Shown: positions 24,308 through 37,706 of the stretch, one piece after another
How positions within the stretch are numbered: position 1 is the stretch's first letter
Layout: each line of letters opens with the position of its first letter
Source of the DNA: Pseudisothecium myosuroides
Lineage: Eukaryota > Streptophyta > Bryopsida > Hypnales > Lembophyllaceae
Direction of reading: 5' to 3'
Length of the DNA: 64,000 nucleotides
Assembly (NCBI GenBank): GCA_951799445.1
Contig: OX637290.1
Location: 25,228,987-25,292,986, forward strand
Position numbers and translations under genes: made by a program
Notes under the pieces: generated by a model
Databases searched by the model: none
What the model was told of the DNA's origin: nothing
What the model saw: only the letters and a program-made list of their open reading frames with translations

Positions 24308-24710
24308 GTTGGTGACAGAACAGAGGATGTGATAATAGAGAAGCTGAGAAGTTGGTGACAGAACAGAGGATGTGATAATAGAGAAGCTGAGGGGTTGGTG
24401 ACAGAACAGAGCATGTGATAATAGAGAAGCTGGCGTCCGTCCTCCCTGCCGCGCAACGACACTGGCTGGGGATTTCGTGAATCAACACTCGCGCATGAGT
24501 TTCCTCATCTTGAATTTCGATTTTTCGTATTGAAAATCGCAGCATCGAGTCATGTGAATGCACCTGAGTCCCATCCTGCGATTTCTGCTTGAAATGGGGC
24601 AAGTTAGTGCACGCTGGCGGTCGATTTCTGTTGTTCTGGAGCTTCAAATCAGCCGAGCGGAGTGAAGGAATAGGGTGCGAGCAGTCGGCGTTCGCTATGG
24701 GCGGCACGAA
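24288..24710 (+). promoter_or_regulatory. Duplicated MLH1 promoter/leader including its start codon
   Basis: This segment matches 31484-31816 closely. Shared text includes ggttggtgacagaacagag, atttcgtgaatcaac, ctcgcgcatgagttt, ctggcggtcgatttctgtt and agccgagcggagtgaa, ending in the start codon context ttcgctATGGGCG(A/G)CACGA. After that the sequence diverges, and the borrowed ATG opens only 12 codons before a stop. Relative to the MLH1 copy it carries three tandem copies (24308-24432) of a roughly 43-bp unit that is single at MLH1. It lies about 1.3 kb upstream of COX10 in the same orientation, so it may drive or influence COX10 transcription; that is inference. Confidence 0.88.
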
Positions 24711-25975
24711 CCTTCTTCGCGACGGCTGCTCTTGAACAGAGCGTGTTATCAGGTACTCACGGGGTTTGGTTGTTGAGCTCACCCGACTTGTGATGATTCT
24801 TTGCTTATTGCTGCAATCGCAAGAATCTGAGTTTAGGTTGTGGGGTTTCGGAGGAAAGGAGAATTTTGGAGGTTTGGAGAGGGTGCATTTGGTGACGGGT
24901 GGGAAGCTCGTGAGCCAGGCGAGAGATTTGGTTTTGCAGTCGCGCTGGCGGTAGTGGAGTTATTTGAAGGTATGCGGATTTGGAAATGAATCGAGTTTCA
25001 AAATTTGGGAACAGGATTTCTGTGTGAGTGCGTATCAATATTTTGGAACGTTTCGCGGTCGTTGCTTTTAGCAGATGTTTGTGTAGGTCGGAGATGCAAT
25101 GTTCTTCGTCGCGAAGCGTTGTTTTGGGGATTTGATGTTGGGTATGGTTTCTTTGAATTTGGTTCGGGAAAACTTTCAGCACGGGAGATCGTCTTTTCTA
25201 CATCTAATCGTTGCTCTCGTAGATTAAATGTTGCGTTTCTCGGTGAAATCGTGCGAAACCCTAGACAGAGAGGGTTTTGTTTTCTCCAAAGTGGATCTGG
25301 CGATGATCTGGACGCTGTTAGATTTTGCGCATCTCTTTACTCACCGATTTTTCTCCCCTAAAAAACTGTAGAATACAGAATTCTCAAATCGGGATTTTCT
25401 TCACGACTTGTTATCGGAGATCCGTCGATTGAATGTCGCTTTTTGGATTGAATTTTGCGAAACTCTAGGAGAGGGTTTCGTTTTCTGGAAGGTTGATGTA
25501 GAGAAGACCTGCAAGCTGTTACATGTTTGCAAATCTCTATTACTCACTTATTCATTCCCCTAAATTTTTCCTAACACTAGAATGCTTGTATCTCGAGCTT
25601 CTCCACACACCCTAGTATCTTCACTTACTGCAGCTTGCTCCACTGAAAATAATATGAAAATTTTAGAGAGGGTAGGTAATTAGAAATGACTCATTTTCAT
25701 ACACAAACAAAAAATTAACAAACAAAATTACAATTTAAAAAAAAAAATGTACAAACAAAAATTGGAGTAATTACAAATACATGTGACCAACTTTGCGGGG
25801 TGTTGGTAGTCACTACCGTATTGGCAGTAAAAAATCTGACTCATTACTCAAACCCCTGCTAACTCACATCGTCTTCCTCCTCCGACAAACCGTGCCTGCA
25901 TTTTAAGGAACTGACGATTGTGACGCTCCTGTGTTGTTGTTGCAGCTCTATAGCAGTTGGCTATGGTGACCTTCT
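24711..25975 (+). promoter_or_regulatory. COX10 upstream/leader region with an internal tandem duplication
   Basis: Two diverged direct copies of about 150 bp lie at about 25210-25360 and 25428-25565. Both contain gcgaaaccctag/gcgaaactctag, gagagggtttcgttttct, and end gcaaatctct-ttactcac-cccctaaa. A good splice acceptor (ttgttgttgcag at about 25945) precedes the COX10 start by about 30 bases, pointing to a 5' UTR intron. Longer open frames here are fortuitous. Confidence 0.5.
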
Positions 25976-27307
25976 ATGGCATCTATAGTACTCTTCTTGC
26001 GGTCTGCCTCTCGGCCCCTCCTCTCTTCCCCCCCTGCGTTGCCTTCATTGGCATTCGCATTCAGTCGTACCGCCGCTAGTGTTGTGTCCGAGCAGTCGGT
26101 GTTGATTCGTGGCTATGGCGCCCCTGCTGGCGCCCTCCAGGGAAGGATTCAACGGAGCTTCGCTTTGGAGAAAACTCTTCTTTCCCGCGGTACTGCCAGT
26201 GCTTCCCTTGCGTGTGCCGGGAAGGGAGCTCTTGGGGCAGGTGCGTTGCAAAGGAAAATTAGGGTTCCCGCCTCGATGGTGGTGTGGGCGTTGCGGTATT
26301 ACTGGGAGCTTTCCAAGGCGCGGTTGAGTATGTTGGTTAGGGTTTGTGATGGGGAGTGGAGAGGTGGTGGATTGGGCGGGGTTGGCGTGGACGTCGGCGG
26401 GCACTATGATGGCTGCGTGCTCAGCGAATGCATTCAACCAAATTATGGAAATTGCAAGCGACGCGCGCATGAAGCGGACGATGCGACGGCCACTGCCGTC
26501 CGGGCGGATTGGCTTGCCGCACGCGGTGGCGTTTGCGGTTAGTATGGGCGTTGGTGGGCTTGCAGCGTTGTACTACCAGATGAATGCCTTGACAGCTGAG
26601 CTTGGAGCTGCGAATCTTTTGTTGTACACGTTGGTTTACACACCGTTGAAGCAAGTGCATTGGATCAATACGTGGGTAGGGGCAGTCGTGGGCGCCATTC
26701 CTCCTCTCATGGGCTGGGCAGCAGCGGCTGGGCAAATTGATGCTGGCGGTTGGATTATGGGCGCTCTGTTGTATTTCTGGCAAATTCCTCACTTTATGGC
26801 GCTGGCGTTTCTGTGTCGCCAGGATTATGCTGCTGGTCGGTACAAAATGCTCTCTCTAGGAGACTTGTCTGGACGTCAAGTGGCGCTCGCGGCTTTACGC
26901 AACTGTATATACCGGGGTTCCTCGCACAAGACTACAATGTCGTTTCTGTTCACCTTGGGACGCAGATGTTGGTTCTGAGCGCCGGCTTTGGAGCGTCTGC
27001 AACGTCGTTTTATTTGTCTCCCACCTCGGTCACTGCTCGCAAAATGTTTCGTGTGAGTCTTCTGTACTTGCCTATGGTCATGGCTGCCATGATCTATCAG
27101 CGCATTCCTAACCCTAATTTAAGAAGGCATCACCCTGAAGATGCCGAGAATGAAGGGTCCGCGGAAGACCTTGTGTATTCGGATTTGAAAGGTATTCAGA
27201 CGGACATGAAACGACCATGGTCGGTTTTGCCTCCCATCGCATCTCTTTCTGCTGCACCGTTTCCCTTCCTTCCCGCTCCTGAGGACTGGACATTCCGGCA
27301 ATCGTGA
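25976..27307 (+). pseudogene. COX10: COX10, protohaem IX farnesyltransferase: intronless, two frame breaks
   Basis: COX10 is a mitochondrial inner-membrane UbiA-family enzyme that converts haem B to haem O for cytochrome oxidase. The start MASIVLFLRSASRP looks like a mitochondrial presequence. The core begins YYWELSKARLSMLV. The prenyl-diphosphate site NQIMEIASDARMKRT with RPLPSGR is intact, as are YTPLKQ, NTWVGAVVGAIPPLMGWAAA, YFWQIPHFMALA, DYAAGRYKMLS and the plant-like tail SAAPFPFLPAP. The frame shifts at about 26333-26343, where roughly six family-conserved residues are missing, and again at about 26904-26912. No introns interrupt the coding region, unlike MLH1 nearby. It may be a decayed retrocopy, but the likely intron acceptor just upstream argues against a simple processed copy. 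The alternatives are a naturally intron-poor gene with recent lesions, or assembly errors. Confidence 0.82.
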
Positions 27308-30300
27308 TGATTTACTTCCAAGTATTGTACCACAATTAGGGTTTCGGAGTTGGCCCTCCAATATGTTCGGGTGACTATGCCCTTTACTAGGAGCCAGTTC
27401 ATCGGCACTTCTGGGCTTAATGACGACCATCCTTTGCTCAAATTTGGGGAGTATGGCTTTCGAGCAAGAGACCAATTGCAGATGCAATGATTCAGGAAAA
27501 CGGGATTCCCCATACTAGGTACGCTCTGCATTATCCCCATCTTTCCCACCCGGGAGTTGAAGTTTCCGGAGAGCAGCAGGAGTAGGATTTTTTGATGGAA
27601 GTGATGTGCCATTCTTTCTCATTACGTCCCGGAATTGCAACAGCATGAACTACCTTGGGACTAAGACGAGTCTGGCTTCATGGTATGTCCTTCTAAGAAG
27701 GGTAGCCATGGACGCAATGCTGTCAAATAAATTTCAATTAGCAACGAGAGTTGTGTCACTGTACTTGTAAGTTTTAAGAGAGGTTTTGCACTTTTGAGTC
27801 ACTGGAAGATAACATCCACTTGTTCAATATGGATACTTTGTTTATTATTAAAAAACAATATTAAATGGGATACGGATGGTTCTGTACCAAAGTTGGGTAG
27901 CGGAGAGATTGCTGCAGTTTTTGTTAATGTGCCCAGGGGTTTTAATGCTTACATATCTGAAAACGATGGAAGCAAGGGACTTGCCAATCGAAGCTCTTGA
28001 ATCTCATCATCGACGTTTCCTATGGCTAGAATAGATTTGCTTGAAGTTTCTAGTCCAAGCATTATCAGGAACAGGAGATCCAAATGGCTGACTAGAGAGT
28101 GACATTGAGAAGTAGAGTCCTGAGGATTATGGACTTTTGAGTAGATTGTGGATTTTCGAGTATCTCCTATTTGGTAGAGCATAATTCCTCTATTTTTCTT
28201 CAGTGCTGATGACAGTAATCTTAGCTACTAAGTAATTCCATTTTGGAGTTAGTCATCTGCAGGTGCTGATTTAGTGAAAATCCGTCGCTCAGTCTTCGGT
28301 ACAAAGTATATTTTGGAGAGAGGGTGGGGGTTCCAGCTTTAATTTTTGCGAAGCATCTTCGTTTTTGCATCCTACATGGAGTGGGCCATCCTCCGTCCTC
28401 GGCGAGTGAGGTCTGGTCGAACTATGCAGGGGCTTAATAACTCTCAGTTCCGCAGTTGCAGTGCTGGTAGAATGACGAATAGGACTATGTGTGAATTCCA
28501 GTTTCCAATTTCCAGTCTAGTTCTCCATGTTTTGGCCATAATCTAACTGGGTGCAGGGTCCGATGGTCTCAATGTATGGTGCCAGAGAGAAAAGCGGAGC
28601 TGCTTTTGTTTCTGCGATGAAGTGGATAAACTTCTCCAAGTAGCACCATCTTCTTGGTCACGCGATGGTTCATGGTTGAGCCACCACCAAGAATGACGAT
28701 AGACCGGTTGAAGGCGGCCCACTTAAACTTTGGCTCTTGGTCCCTCATTGCACACTTAATGATCTTCTACAAATCTAATTGTTGGATCGGAGGCACAGGT
28801 AATGATACTGTGCTCCCGATACCTGTAAATTGTTTAATCTCTAATTTCATGCAATTATTGCTTCATAAAGACTACCTCGGGAGCTTTAGGTTTAGAGAGG
28901 GAATGTTTAGATTGATACCTTGGAACCATTTTTGAGGTATGAGTGTTTTTTAAATTCATTTCCTGGTAAAGACATAGCGCAATTTGAAGTGAAAAAATGT
29001 GTAGAGAATTTGCCATGGAAGCTATCTGACTTTAGCAGAGGAGAGACTTGAAATGCCTAAATAAATACTTGAATCTCAATCCTGCCTAACTTCTTATCAT
29101 GTCTGTTGAAGAGAGAGAAGTAAGGTCACCTTGCATTTTCACCGCCCACTGTGCTATTCTCCGTTCAATGATTGCTTTGCTGCGAAGAGATGTACTGAAA
29201 GTAGACTTTGCATTATTTTTGAAACTATTAATGATTTTAAAGAATTGTTATCGTTGGAACACGGGAGATGATTCTCAATTGTGAACCCTATTGAAAAACT
29301 TCAAATATGTGTAAATTTCATGTAAACTTTGAAAACGTTTATGAAAATCCTTAAGTGAGCATATCAATTTAAAACTGCTTATTATACCATATCACCATCT
29401 TGATCTTTCAATTGTCATAGTTTTGTTAGGATTTGTAGAGGGTTTTGCAAGTTATGGACATCGCTACTTCTTTATTGGTGACAATGGATGGCGATGTCCA
29501 AGCTTTGATATTCTTGAGGTTTGATGAATTCATATAATTTTTAAAATTTCAATTTTTAGATTCTATAAATATGATTATATTTATCATTGAAACATTTGAA
29601 TATTTTAATCAAGAATATAAATTTCAAATTTCAAATTTCCTATTAAAGTCATTTAAATGCAATATCAATAAATTTTACTAAAGTTGTTAAATTGATTTGA
29701 AATTCAAACAAATTTTTTTTAATTGCAATGTTGCTTAAATTTATGAACTTGTTTTTTCAAAGCCACTTTTGAACTAGAAGTTGAATCATTTTTTTTAATT
29801 TCATAATTCTCCTAATTAAAGTGAAATTAAAAAAAGTTAAATTTAATTGTTGCTTAATAAAATGATTTTGCTGACTAGATCATTTAAATTTGATTTTTTA
29901 AAATTGACTACTACAAATAATAAAAGTTTTAAGAACCATCAATCCATTAAAGAGTGATCAATTAAAGAGTGATTTAAGGGTTAATTCTATAAGAAAAACT
30001 TGAGTTAAGATGAGGCAAAACTAAAATTAGTTGATTGGATTTCTAAAGATTCTATATGAAACTTTATGAGTATTTTCCAAAATTAAAAAAATATATACAA
30101 TATAAGAGTTGAAATACATATTGGTTTGATCCAAAATTTTCATTATATTTGATAGAAAAGGAATACAAGCATTAATTATATGTCTTGTTTACTAGAAAAG
30201 TCAAGGACTTCTTAAATCCAATACTTCAAAATATAAATTTGGTAATTTCGAAGGTTATATCTTCTAATTGACTAACAATTTTGCAAGTGATCTTTAGAAG

Positions 30301-31483
30301 ATAAACCTAACTTCAAAGTCTACGTGAAATAAATATAAAATAGTTCTATTGATCAAAATATGAATAATCAAATGATAATCTAATTTTCTACCATTGCTTG
30401 AATTTTTTTGCAAGCAATTGTTGTATGTTTTGAACTTTTGGAATTTACAAAGAAAAACCTTTGTATCTACGTGAAACCTATTATGTAATTTACTATTTAG
30501 TGCATTAATTCAAGAATCTATTTTATTGCAAGAATTTAAGTTTCTACAGTTCACAAGATTATAAGTCCTATAAGATTTTAACAATGTAGTATTGCATATG
30601 AAGGGGACATTCTAAAAATACTTGAGGTTATAATACAATTTGGAAATCCAATACTAAAGACTTCAATAAGATTTTTTGTAGAATGCTAGGTATACACCAT
30701 ATTCTACTTGATTGACCTCATTAATCATTTCATTTGTCTTTTGATTGATGATTGCATGGATGGAGGGGGATCTACTACTTGGAATTGTTTTGTTGGTTCC
30801 AAATAGCAATCAAAAGCAAAGATTTGTTGGCCAAATGTGATCAATTCACAATGTTACAAAGTGCAATAGGAAGACTCATTTTGGGACAAAAAATTAAGGC
30901 CAACAGGAAGATCATTTTGGGATGGAGTAAAATAAAAATAAAAATTGAGCTCATGTGATCACCAATAATGCAACGTTAGACTAGCAATTTAATATTTTAA
31001 TATCTTATATGTATTTTAAATTTTTTAATAAAATATTTATTTTAAATTAAAAAATATTAAAAAATTTAGCAAATTTATTTTCCTTGTAATTGCACCACGA
31101 CCAAAAGTCAAATGACCTTTTATAGGGTCCAGATTTTTTGTAATGGACAATTCTACTTGTGTGCACTTCCCTTTTTGTTTTTACTTTTTGGTGCCAGATT
31201 GCACCTGAAAAAAATAATTTGGCTTAAAAATGATGATAAACCGTGAAGTTTTTTCGCCAGGAAACTTCAAATTAAAAAAAATTCTTTGATGAAATCGTTA
31301 GATTGTGGATGAAAATAGAATTATAAATATGTGATTTGTGCTAATGTGATATTTTCTATCCAATATGTGGATGAATGTTGAAATTTAGAGCACCACTATA
31401 ACATTTTATATCGCCACTTTGGCACTTCATACAAAATGAAAAAAAAAAAGCCCTGCCTTGCGGGGTGTTGTATTTGAGCATGA
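27308..31483. other. AT-rich intergenic DNA after COX10
   Basis: The first 400 bases probably hold the COX10 3' UTR. The rest (to 31480) is strongly AT-rich with poly-A/T runs and small fortuitous frames. No RNA gene, domain or bounded TIR element was recognised. Confidence 0.5.
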
Positions 31484-31806
31484 TGAATCAAAACTCTAGG
31501 GGTTGGTGACAGAACAGAGGATGTGATAATAGAGAAGCTGTCGTCTGTCCCTGCCTCCCTACCGCGGAACCACACTCTGGCTGCGGATTTCGTGAATCAA
31601 CGCTCGCGCATGAGTTTTCTCATCTTGAATTTCGATTTTCGTGTTGGAAATCGCAGCGTCGAATCATGTGAAAGCACCTGAGTCCCGTCCTGCGATTTCT
31701 GCTTGGAATGGGGCAAGTTAGGGCACGCTGGCGGTCGATTTCTGTTGTTCTGGAGCTTCAATTCAGCCGAGCGGAGTGAATTGAAGGAATAGGGTCGGCG
31801 TTCGCT
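31484..31806 (+). promoter_or_regulatory. MLH1 promoter and 5' leader (original copy)
   Basis: Sequence directly upstream of the MLH1 ATG; its near-copy lies at 24288-24710. It contains one copy of the roughly 43-bp unit that is triplicated in the other copy. No canonical TATA box is obvious. The region is GC-richer than the DNA to its left. Confidence 0.7.
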
Positions 31807-34800
31807 ATGGGCGACACGACGGATGTGGCAGCCATGGCCACTCCTCCCCCGATCAGGCGTCTCGAAGAAGCGGTGGTGAATCGAATTGCTGCCGGGGAGG
31901 TCATTCAGAGACCCGCGTCCGCGTTGAAGGAGCTTCTCGAGAATAGCTTGGACGCCGGGGCCACGAGCATTGGCATTACTGTCAAGGATGGCGGTGTGAA
32001 GCTCATACAAATCGTTGATAATGGACACGGCATTCGGGTATGTCACGGAATTTGAAATCGAGACGTTTTGTTTCGCATACGATTAGGAGAGGGGTTAATG
32101 CAATTTTAGGAGGCTCTAATTTTTAGCTAAGAGTGAGAGATGAAGCAAGCTCGCCACGAGATTGAGTTAACAGTGGACTTCGACAATAATTAGTTCAATA
32201 TTAATTTACTGAGAGCAGGTATCTGGTCACAAATTGAACCCTAAGGTTGCTCAGCAGAGATGTTTTTAGACCTCTAGAAATTGAAGATTTCAAGACTTTC
32301 AAAGGTTTCTCAAGAAGATTAGTTGATTCCAAGAAACTGATGGCTAATTTATATAAAGTGCAGGGTTTAAGGTGCAGGGTTTACATTTAAATGAAGATTT
32401 GCACCGTTTTCTCCTGTTTGAATAGTAGGCTCTCAAACCGGTTGTGATAGGGATTGTTCTACATTTGTTAAGTCAATTTTGAGGGATCCTGTGTCTACAA
32501 ACTAACTTGCAGTGGGTGTTTGTTTGAGTTCACAGTCTTTAGTAGAAGTATTTTCAACCGTTTTAGTTCACATTGTACGACCTTAATAGGTAGTCAAAGA
32601 ATTTATGTGTATTATAAAGTGTTCATCGTCTTTCAGTATGAAGATCTGCCACTCCTCTGTGAACGGCACACAACATCGAAGTTGAGGGAGTACGAGGACT
32701 TGGAGACCATTAGTACTCTGGGCTTTAGGGGTGAAGCACTGGCCAGTATAACATTTGTGGCCCATCTCAGTGTCACCACCATGACAGCAGGTCAACCACA
32801 CGGATACAAGTAAGTATGATTCCTGACCTAAGGTAGAGGATACTATTTGCCTCACTTTAAGCATTTTTACCAATTTCTTGGAGTGTGATTTTTGAGAGAT
32901 CACTATAGAGCTTTGGAGGAATCACTTTGGGTACAACAACTGAATCCGTTGATATCAAATTTTATCACTATCTATGAATTTCTTATGGAATTTGAAGTGA
33001 GAGGTTGTAGACCACGACGGGTGACAGTAAACAACCCCATGTCCATTCAAAGATCAGTGGCCATAGACATTTAACCAAGTCAATATTACAGAACTTGCTA
33101 GTCACACCCCAACAAATTGCTTAAATTGCTTAAAGTGTATGAACAGCTGGTAACAGGGGTTGGTATAGGAGACGGAACTACGTCTCTAATGGTTCTAGTA
33201 TCCTCTATCTTAATTAGCTGTCTTGGGATAGTTAGCTGTTGATTGCAAGGGACCTGCTGAAGTAAGCTGACCATTCAGTTCTCTTTTTATGGTATCCGAG
33301 TTTCTTAAGCATTCGATACTGACTGGTGGCGGATGCTCTGGCTTCAAAACCTGGTTCCTGGCAGGGCATCATATAAGGATGGGCAGATGGAGGGAGAAGC
33401 TCGTCCTTGTGCAGCCGTCAAAGGAACACAAATCACGGTCAGGCTTCTACACATCCTCAAGTAGTCTCGATTGCAGAGTAATTGTCCACTATCTGATGGT
33501 TGGTTTTAGTCGTCGGGGGGAATATGGTTTGCCAATTGGTTGACTTTGAAAATCTCTTCAGGTAGAGAATCTATTCTACAACGTGACTGCACGGAGAAAG
33601 GCTTTCAAGAACCTCAGTGAAGAATATGGTCGCATCCTGGATGTGGTGAGCCGTTATGCGATCCACAAAGTTGGTGTTAGCTTCTCGTGTAAAAAGGTAC
33701 AAGCTCTTGACCGCCATCCATGAGTGCCTGTACAATTTTGTAGCTTTCTACAGTAGATAACTCTTTATTGTATCGCGCTCTGAATCTGAGTGTTATCTTT
33801 AGCATGGTGACAGTCGAGCGGACGTGCATACAGTTGGTTCATCTTCGCAAACAGATACCATTAGGGCTGTGTATGGGCCTGGAGTGGCACGTGAGATGAT
33901 TGCAATCTCAGCATCAGACGACAATCGAGCAGGCTCTACTTTCAAGATGGATGGTCTGATTTCTAGTGCTAATTATAGCTCGAAGCGGTCAATCATGGTT
34001 TTGTTCATCAACGGTATGTGCAATTTAAAAAGATTATGTTGGTACTAGTTTTGTGGAGCAATAAAAACCCAGACTTAAAACTCTCTACCTTGTTCTGTAT
34101 AGGGTATAGTTTGATCCCTTCTTCGAGACTCTTTTCGATACGCAATAAATTGCTTACACATTTCTTATATATGATGTAATCACGTATTTTGTCTGCCATC
34201 TACTTTATAGCAAAGGCTGATCTAGTTCTCGAGTGAGCATGTACTGGAAGTCCCGATTCTTATGATTCTGATCTGCAGATCGACTGGTGGACTGTGGCGC
34301 ACTGAGGAAAGCCATCGAGTTGGTGTATGCAACAATTCTACCAAAGGCCTCGAAGCCCTTCATCTACATGTCTATACATTTACCTCCTGAACATGTTGAT
34401 GTGAATGTCCATCCAACCAAGCGCGAGGTAATTGCATTGTTTCTCTCACATTTGTTTGTAATGGATTTGTGTCCGAATTCAAACCGTCTTGCATTAAAAT
34501 CGTGACAGTGCATTGTAGTCTTCATAGGATAGCAGCATTTTAGTCTTCATGGGTTAGCTGATTCAATATCTAGGGGCTGGATGAAGTTATCTATCATGGA
34601 ATTAAATGGAGCAACTTGTTTCATACTTTCTGTAGGATTATCTTTCCATGCATCGGGGTTTTTAATGGGTATTATATTTGCATGGAGAACTTGGTAGGTG
34701 AGCTTTTTGAACCAAGAAAGTTTAGTTGACACTATACAACAAGCAGTGGAGACCAAATTGCTGGAATCCAACAATACTCGAACGTTTTCTACACAGGTAT

Positions 34801-37706
34801 TTCAGTCCTACCCGTCCACACATCACCCACACACCACTCAGACACCTTCTACTTCGAGATGGCAAGTGTACAAGGTCTTTTGAGCACCGTACCAATATAT
34901 TTCCAAGAACTATTCCATCGCTTCGGAGTCGACTGTTCTCAAAGTCGGAGTATCTATGTGCTCGTTGTTGTCTTTTGTGAATACCTCAACCATAATATTT
35001 GGAATTCGTGGCATGCTGACTTGCTATTGAGCTGGTATGACCACTTGAAGTTAATTCTTCAGAATAGTTGGAGAGAACCTGACCTGTTATGTGGCACATG
35101 GTGAGCTCAGACGTTGCTCCCAGGAGCTTCGATAGTGGGGACTCCAAGGCAAGAAGGCAGCCCTTCTCCATCACCACCAGGTGATGATTCGGAGCTTCAC
35201 TCGGAGGTTGTGCAGCTGCTACTAAATCGAACATAATGAACATGCCACAAATTGAGAACCTGTTTTTATCAGTCTATCTCCGTCCATATTGGTTGAAATT
35301 TATTTTGAGAGAGTTTTTGCGCAAGATCTATATGACACCATAATTTGACGGTTGAGTTCTGTGTCTTGTGCAGTGGTTGTCTCTCAGAACAAGCTGGTGC
35401 GAGTAGACTCCATGAACCCAGTAGGCCGACTTCACGCGTTCTTGCACAAGAAAAGGAGTACGGCTGATGAACCCTCGCAGACCGAAAATGACCTGGCAAG
35501 AATCAGGTTCTGTAAAATTACGGAAAATTGTCATGGGTCATCAGCATATTTGTTAGTGACTTTTGTTAAATTGAACTGTAGATGTCCTCTGGCGAGTATT
35601 GGCTGTGTTAGCCAATCCTAAACCTTGAAACTGGCTTATGCTTGCAGGCGGACAGTCAGGCAGCGCCGGAATCCCAAAGAAAGTGCAGATCTCACCAGTG
35701 TTCAGGAGCTGCTTGCCGCGGTTGATCGTCAGACTCATTCAGGTGCGTGATTTATCATCTTAGAATTAGTTGTCATGCAACTCGCATGTTGGCTTGACCT
35801 CAAAGATACGGACATTAACCATTTCTTCGGTTTATTGCTTTCTGCAGGATTGACAGAGATCATCAAGCAGTGTACTTATGTAGGCATGGCTGATGATGTG
35901 TTAGCTTTGGCTCAGTGCAAGACCCGATTGTATGTGTTGAATGTTGTCAATCTCAGGTGAGAAACTGTTTTGTAAGGAGGAATGCAGCATTGGCTTTCAG
36001 ATTTGTCTCTGCAATTTGCTGTAGTATAGCAGGCTTGGAGTTGGGGAAGTTCGACATGGACACTTATGACCTTGCCTAAGTATGCGCAAGTGTGCCGAGA
36101 GTTGTGTATAGAATATTACTCTCTTTGTTATACTCAGCCAGTATACGTGGGCTCGTCATGAATACACAGCAGATTATTCATTGTCTATGTGATGCATACA
36201 CTGCAAAGTCAAGAATTATATGATTGTTAATTCTCGGTTCCTGTAGCAAGGCGTATCAACTGCAAGAACCTCTGCAGCTGTTGAGTCCATGTTGCTCGTG
36301 ATAAGCTCTTCAATAATTCTTATTGAAATTTGGCAGTAAGGAGCTGGTCTATCAGCAAGGTCTTCGACGCTTTGCACATTTCAACGTCATGCGTCTGAGC
36401 ACCCCTGCCCCTTTACTGGAACTCCTAATGCTAGCGCTGGATGAAGAAGAGCGTTTGGGCCGCTGGAATGAGAGCGATGGACCTAAGGACCAGATTGCGC
36501 AGGTAAAAATCGTGGTATCTCTTGTGTTGCGTCATTTCTTTCATTCATAACGCTTCGAGACTCTTAGTAGTACAATGGCAAAATTGGATGAAGACCTATT
36601 TGACATGGTCGAAAAGGGCATTTTAGATTGAGTTCTGACCACTATTACTTTGGGTCGTCTCAATCTCTACTGACCGTATGTCAAAAGTTGTTGTCGATAT
36701 CATACTTTTTGTGTTCTTAATGTGTGCAGTTAAACGTGGAGCTGCTGATATGCAAAGCAGAAATGCTCAAGGAGTATTTTTCTGTTGAGATTGATGAGTT
36801 GGGAAATCTCTGTACACTTCCTGTGGTATTGGATCAGTACACTCCGGACATGGATCGGCTACCAAGTTTTGTTTTGAATCTTGGAAATAATGTAAGAATA
36901 ATGTTCCAAACGACCCATTTTAATTTCAGACGAAATACAAATTCAAAGTGTCGACTTGTCTTTTCGATCTAGAGTGCTCCAGCCACCGGACAACATTAGA
37001 TGATCAAGCCTTGTACTACGAGTGTTCTTTTCGTATCCATTCAATACCAGCCTCGATATGCTATCAACTTACGCAATCTCACCATTTCCCTATTTTTCTC
37101 TCAACCAGGTTGACTGGGAAAATGAAATGGAGTGTTTTGAGACTTTTGCTGCTGCCATGGCTGATTTTTATGCCATGCATCCACCTTTTTTGCCAAATCC
37201 AAATGGTGATGAACATTCTCAGACCTATTACGTTGGTAAATCCAAGCAAGCTTTGATTACTGGTAAGACCCTCTACCCATGGGTCAGCCTCACGGCACCT
37301 CACGCAAAAGACGCTATTCGCTATTTTACTCGGTTGCATTGAGATTCTGTGTTTCCTCACTTCAAGTGCCTACTTTACAGATAGCTCTGAAGAACAAGCT
37401 GGAGGTTCTGATGACTTGGAGAGTGACATGAGAGCGGAGGCTGAATCTGCTTGGGCGCAGAGGGAGTGGACAATCCAGCATGTTTTATTTCCAGCTATGA
37501 AGCTCTTTTTAAAGCCTCCAAATCACATGGCCAATGACGGTACCGCTGTACAGGTGTGATTCTGCATGGAGGCAGCGTTGCATAGCTTTAATTGTGCTTC
37601 GTTATACTAAAATCGCAAAGTCGAGTCTATTTAATTATCCTGACCTTTTGTTTGAATACAGGTAGCGTGCCTTGAGAATCTTTTCAAAATATTTGAACGC
37701 TGCTAA
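31807..37706 (+). CDS. MLH1: DNA mismatch repair protein MLH1, 16 exons
   Basis: MutL homologue acting in nuclear mismatch repair and meiotic crossing-over, as a heterodimer with PMS1 or MLH3. Exons: 31807-32037, 32637-32809, 33365-33437, 33562-33696, 33803-34013, 34279-34427, 34698-34796, 35111-35180, 35374-35506, 35648-35742, 35848-35956, 36337-36502, 36730-36891, 37109-37262, 37381-37553 and 37662-37706. All junctions are GT-AG and phases agree, giving 725 residues (plant MLH1 is about 740). GHKL ATPase motifs: [13 protein letters not shown] (41-53, catalytic Glu), DNGHGIR (71-77), GFRGEAL (106-112). NVHPTKRE closes the N-terminal domain and [13 protein letters not shown] opens the linker. 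The C-terminal dimerisation domain ends in the invariant FERC. The gene looks fully functional. It is convergent with the UPF0183 gene across the GTPase block, and its promoter is duplicated 7 kb upstream. Confidence 0.97.

Noticed and set aside
31597..32046. 149-codon minus-strand frame opposite MLH1 exon 1
   Set aside because: Antisense shadow of the MLH1 leader and first exon, with a similar shadow in the duplicated copy at 24270-24782.
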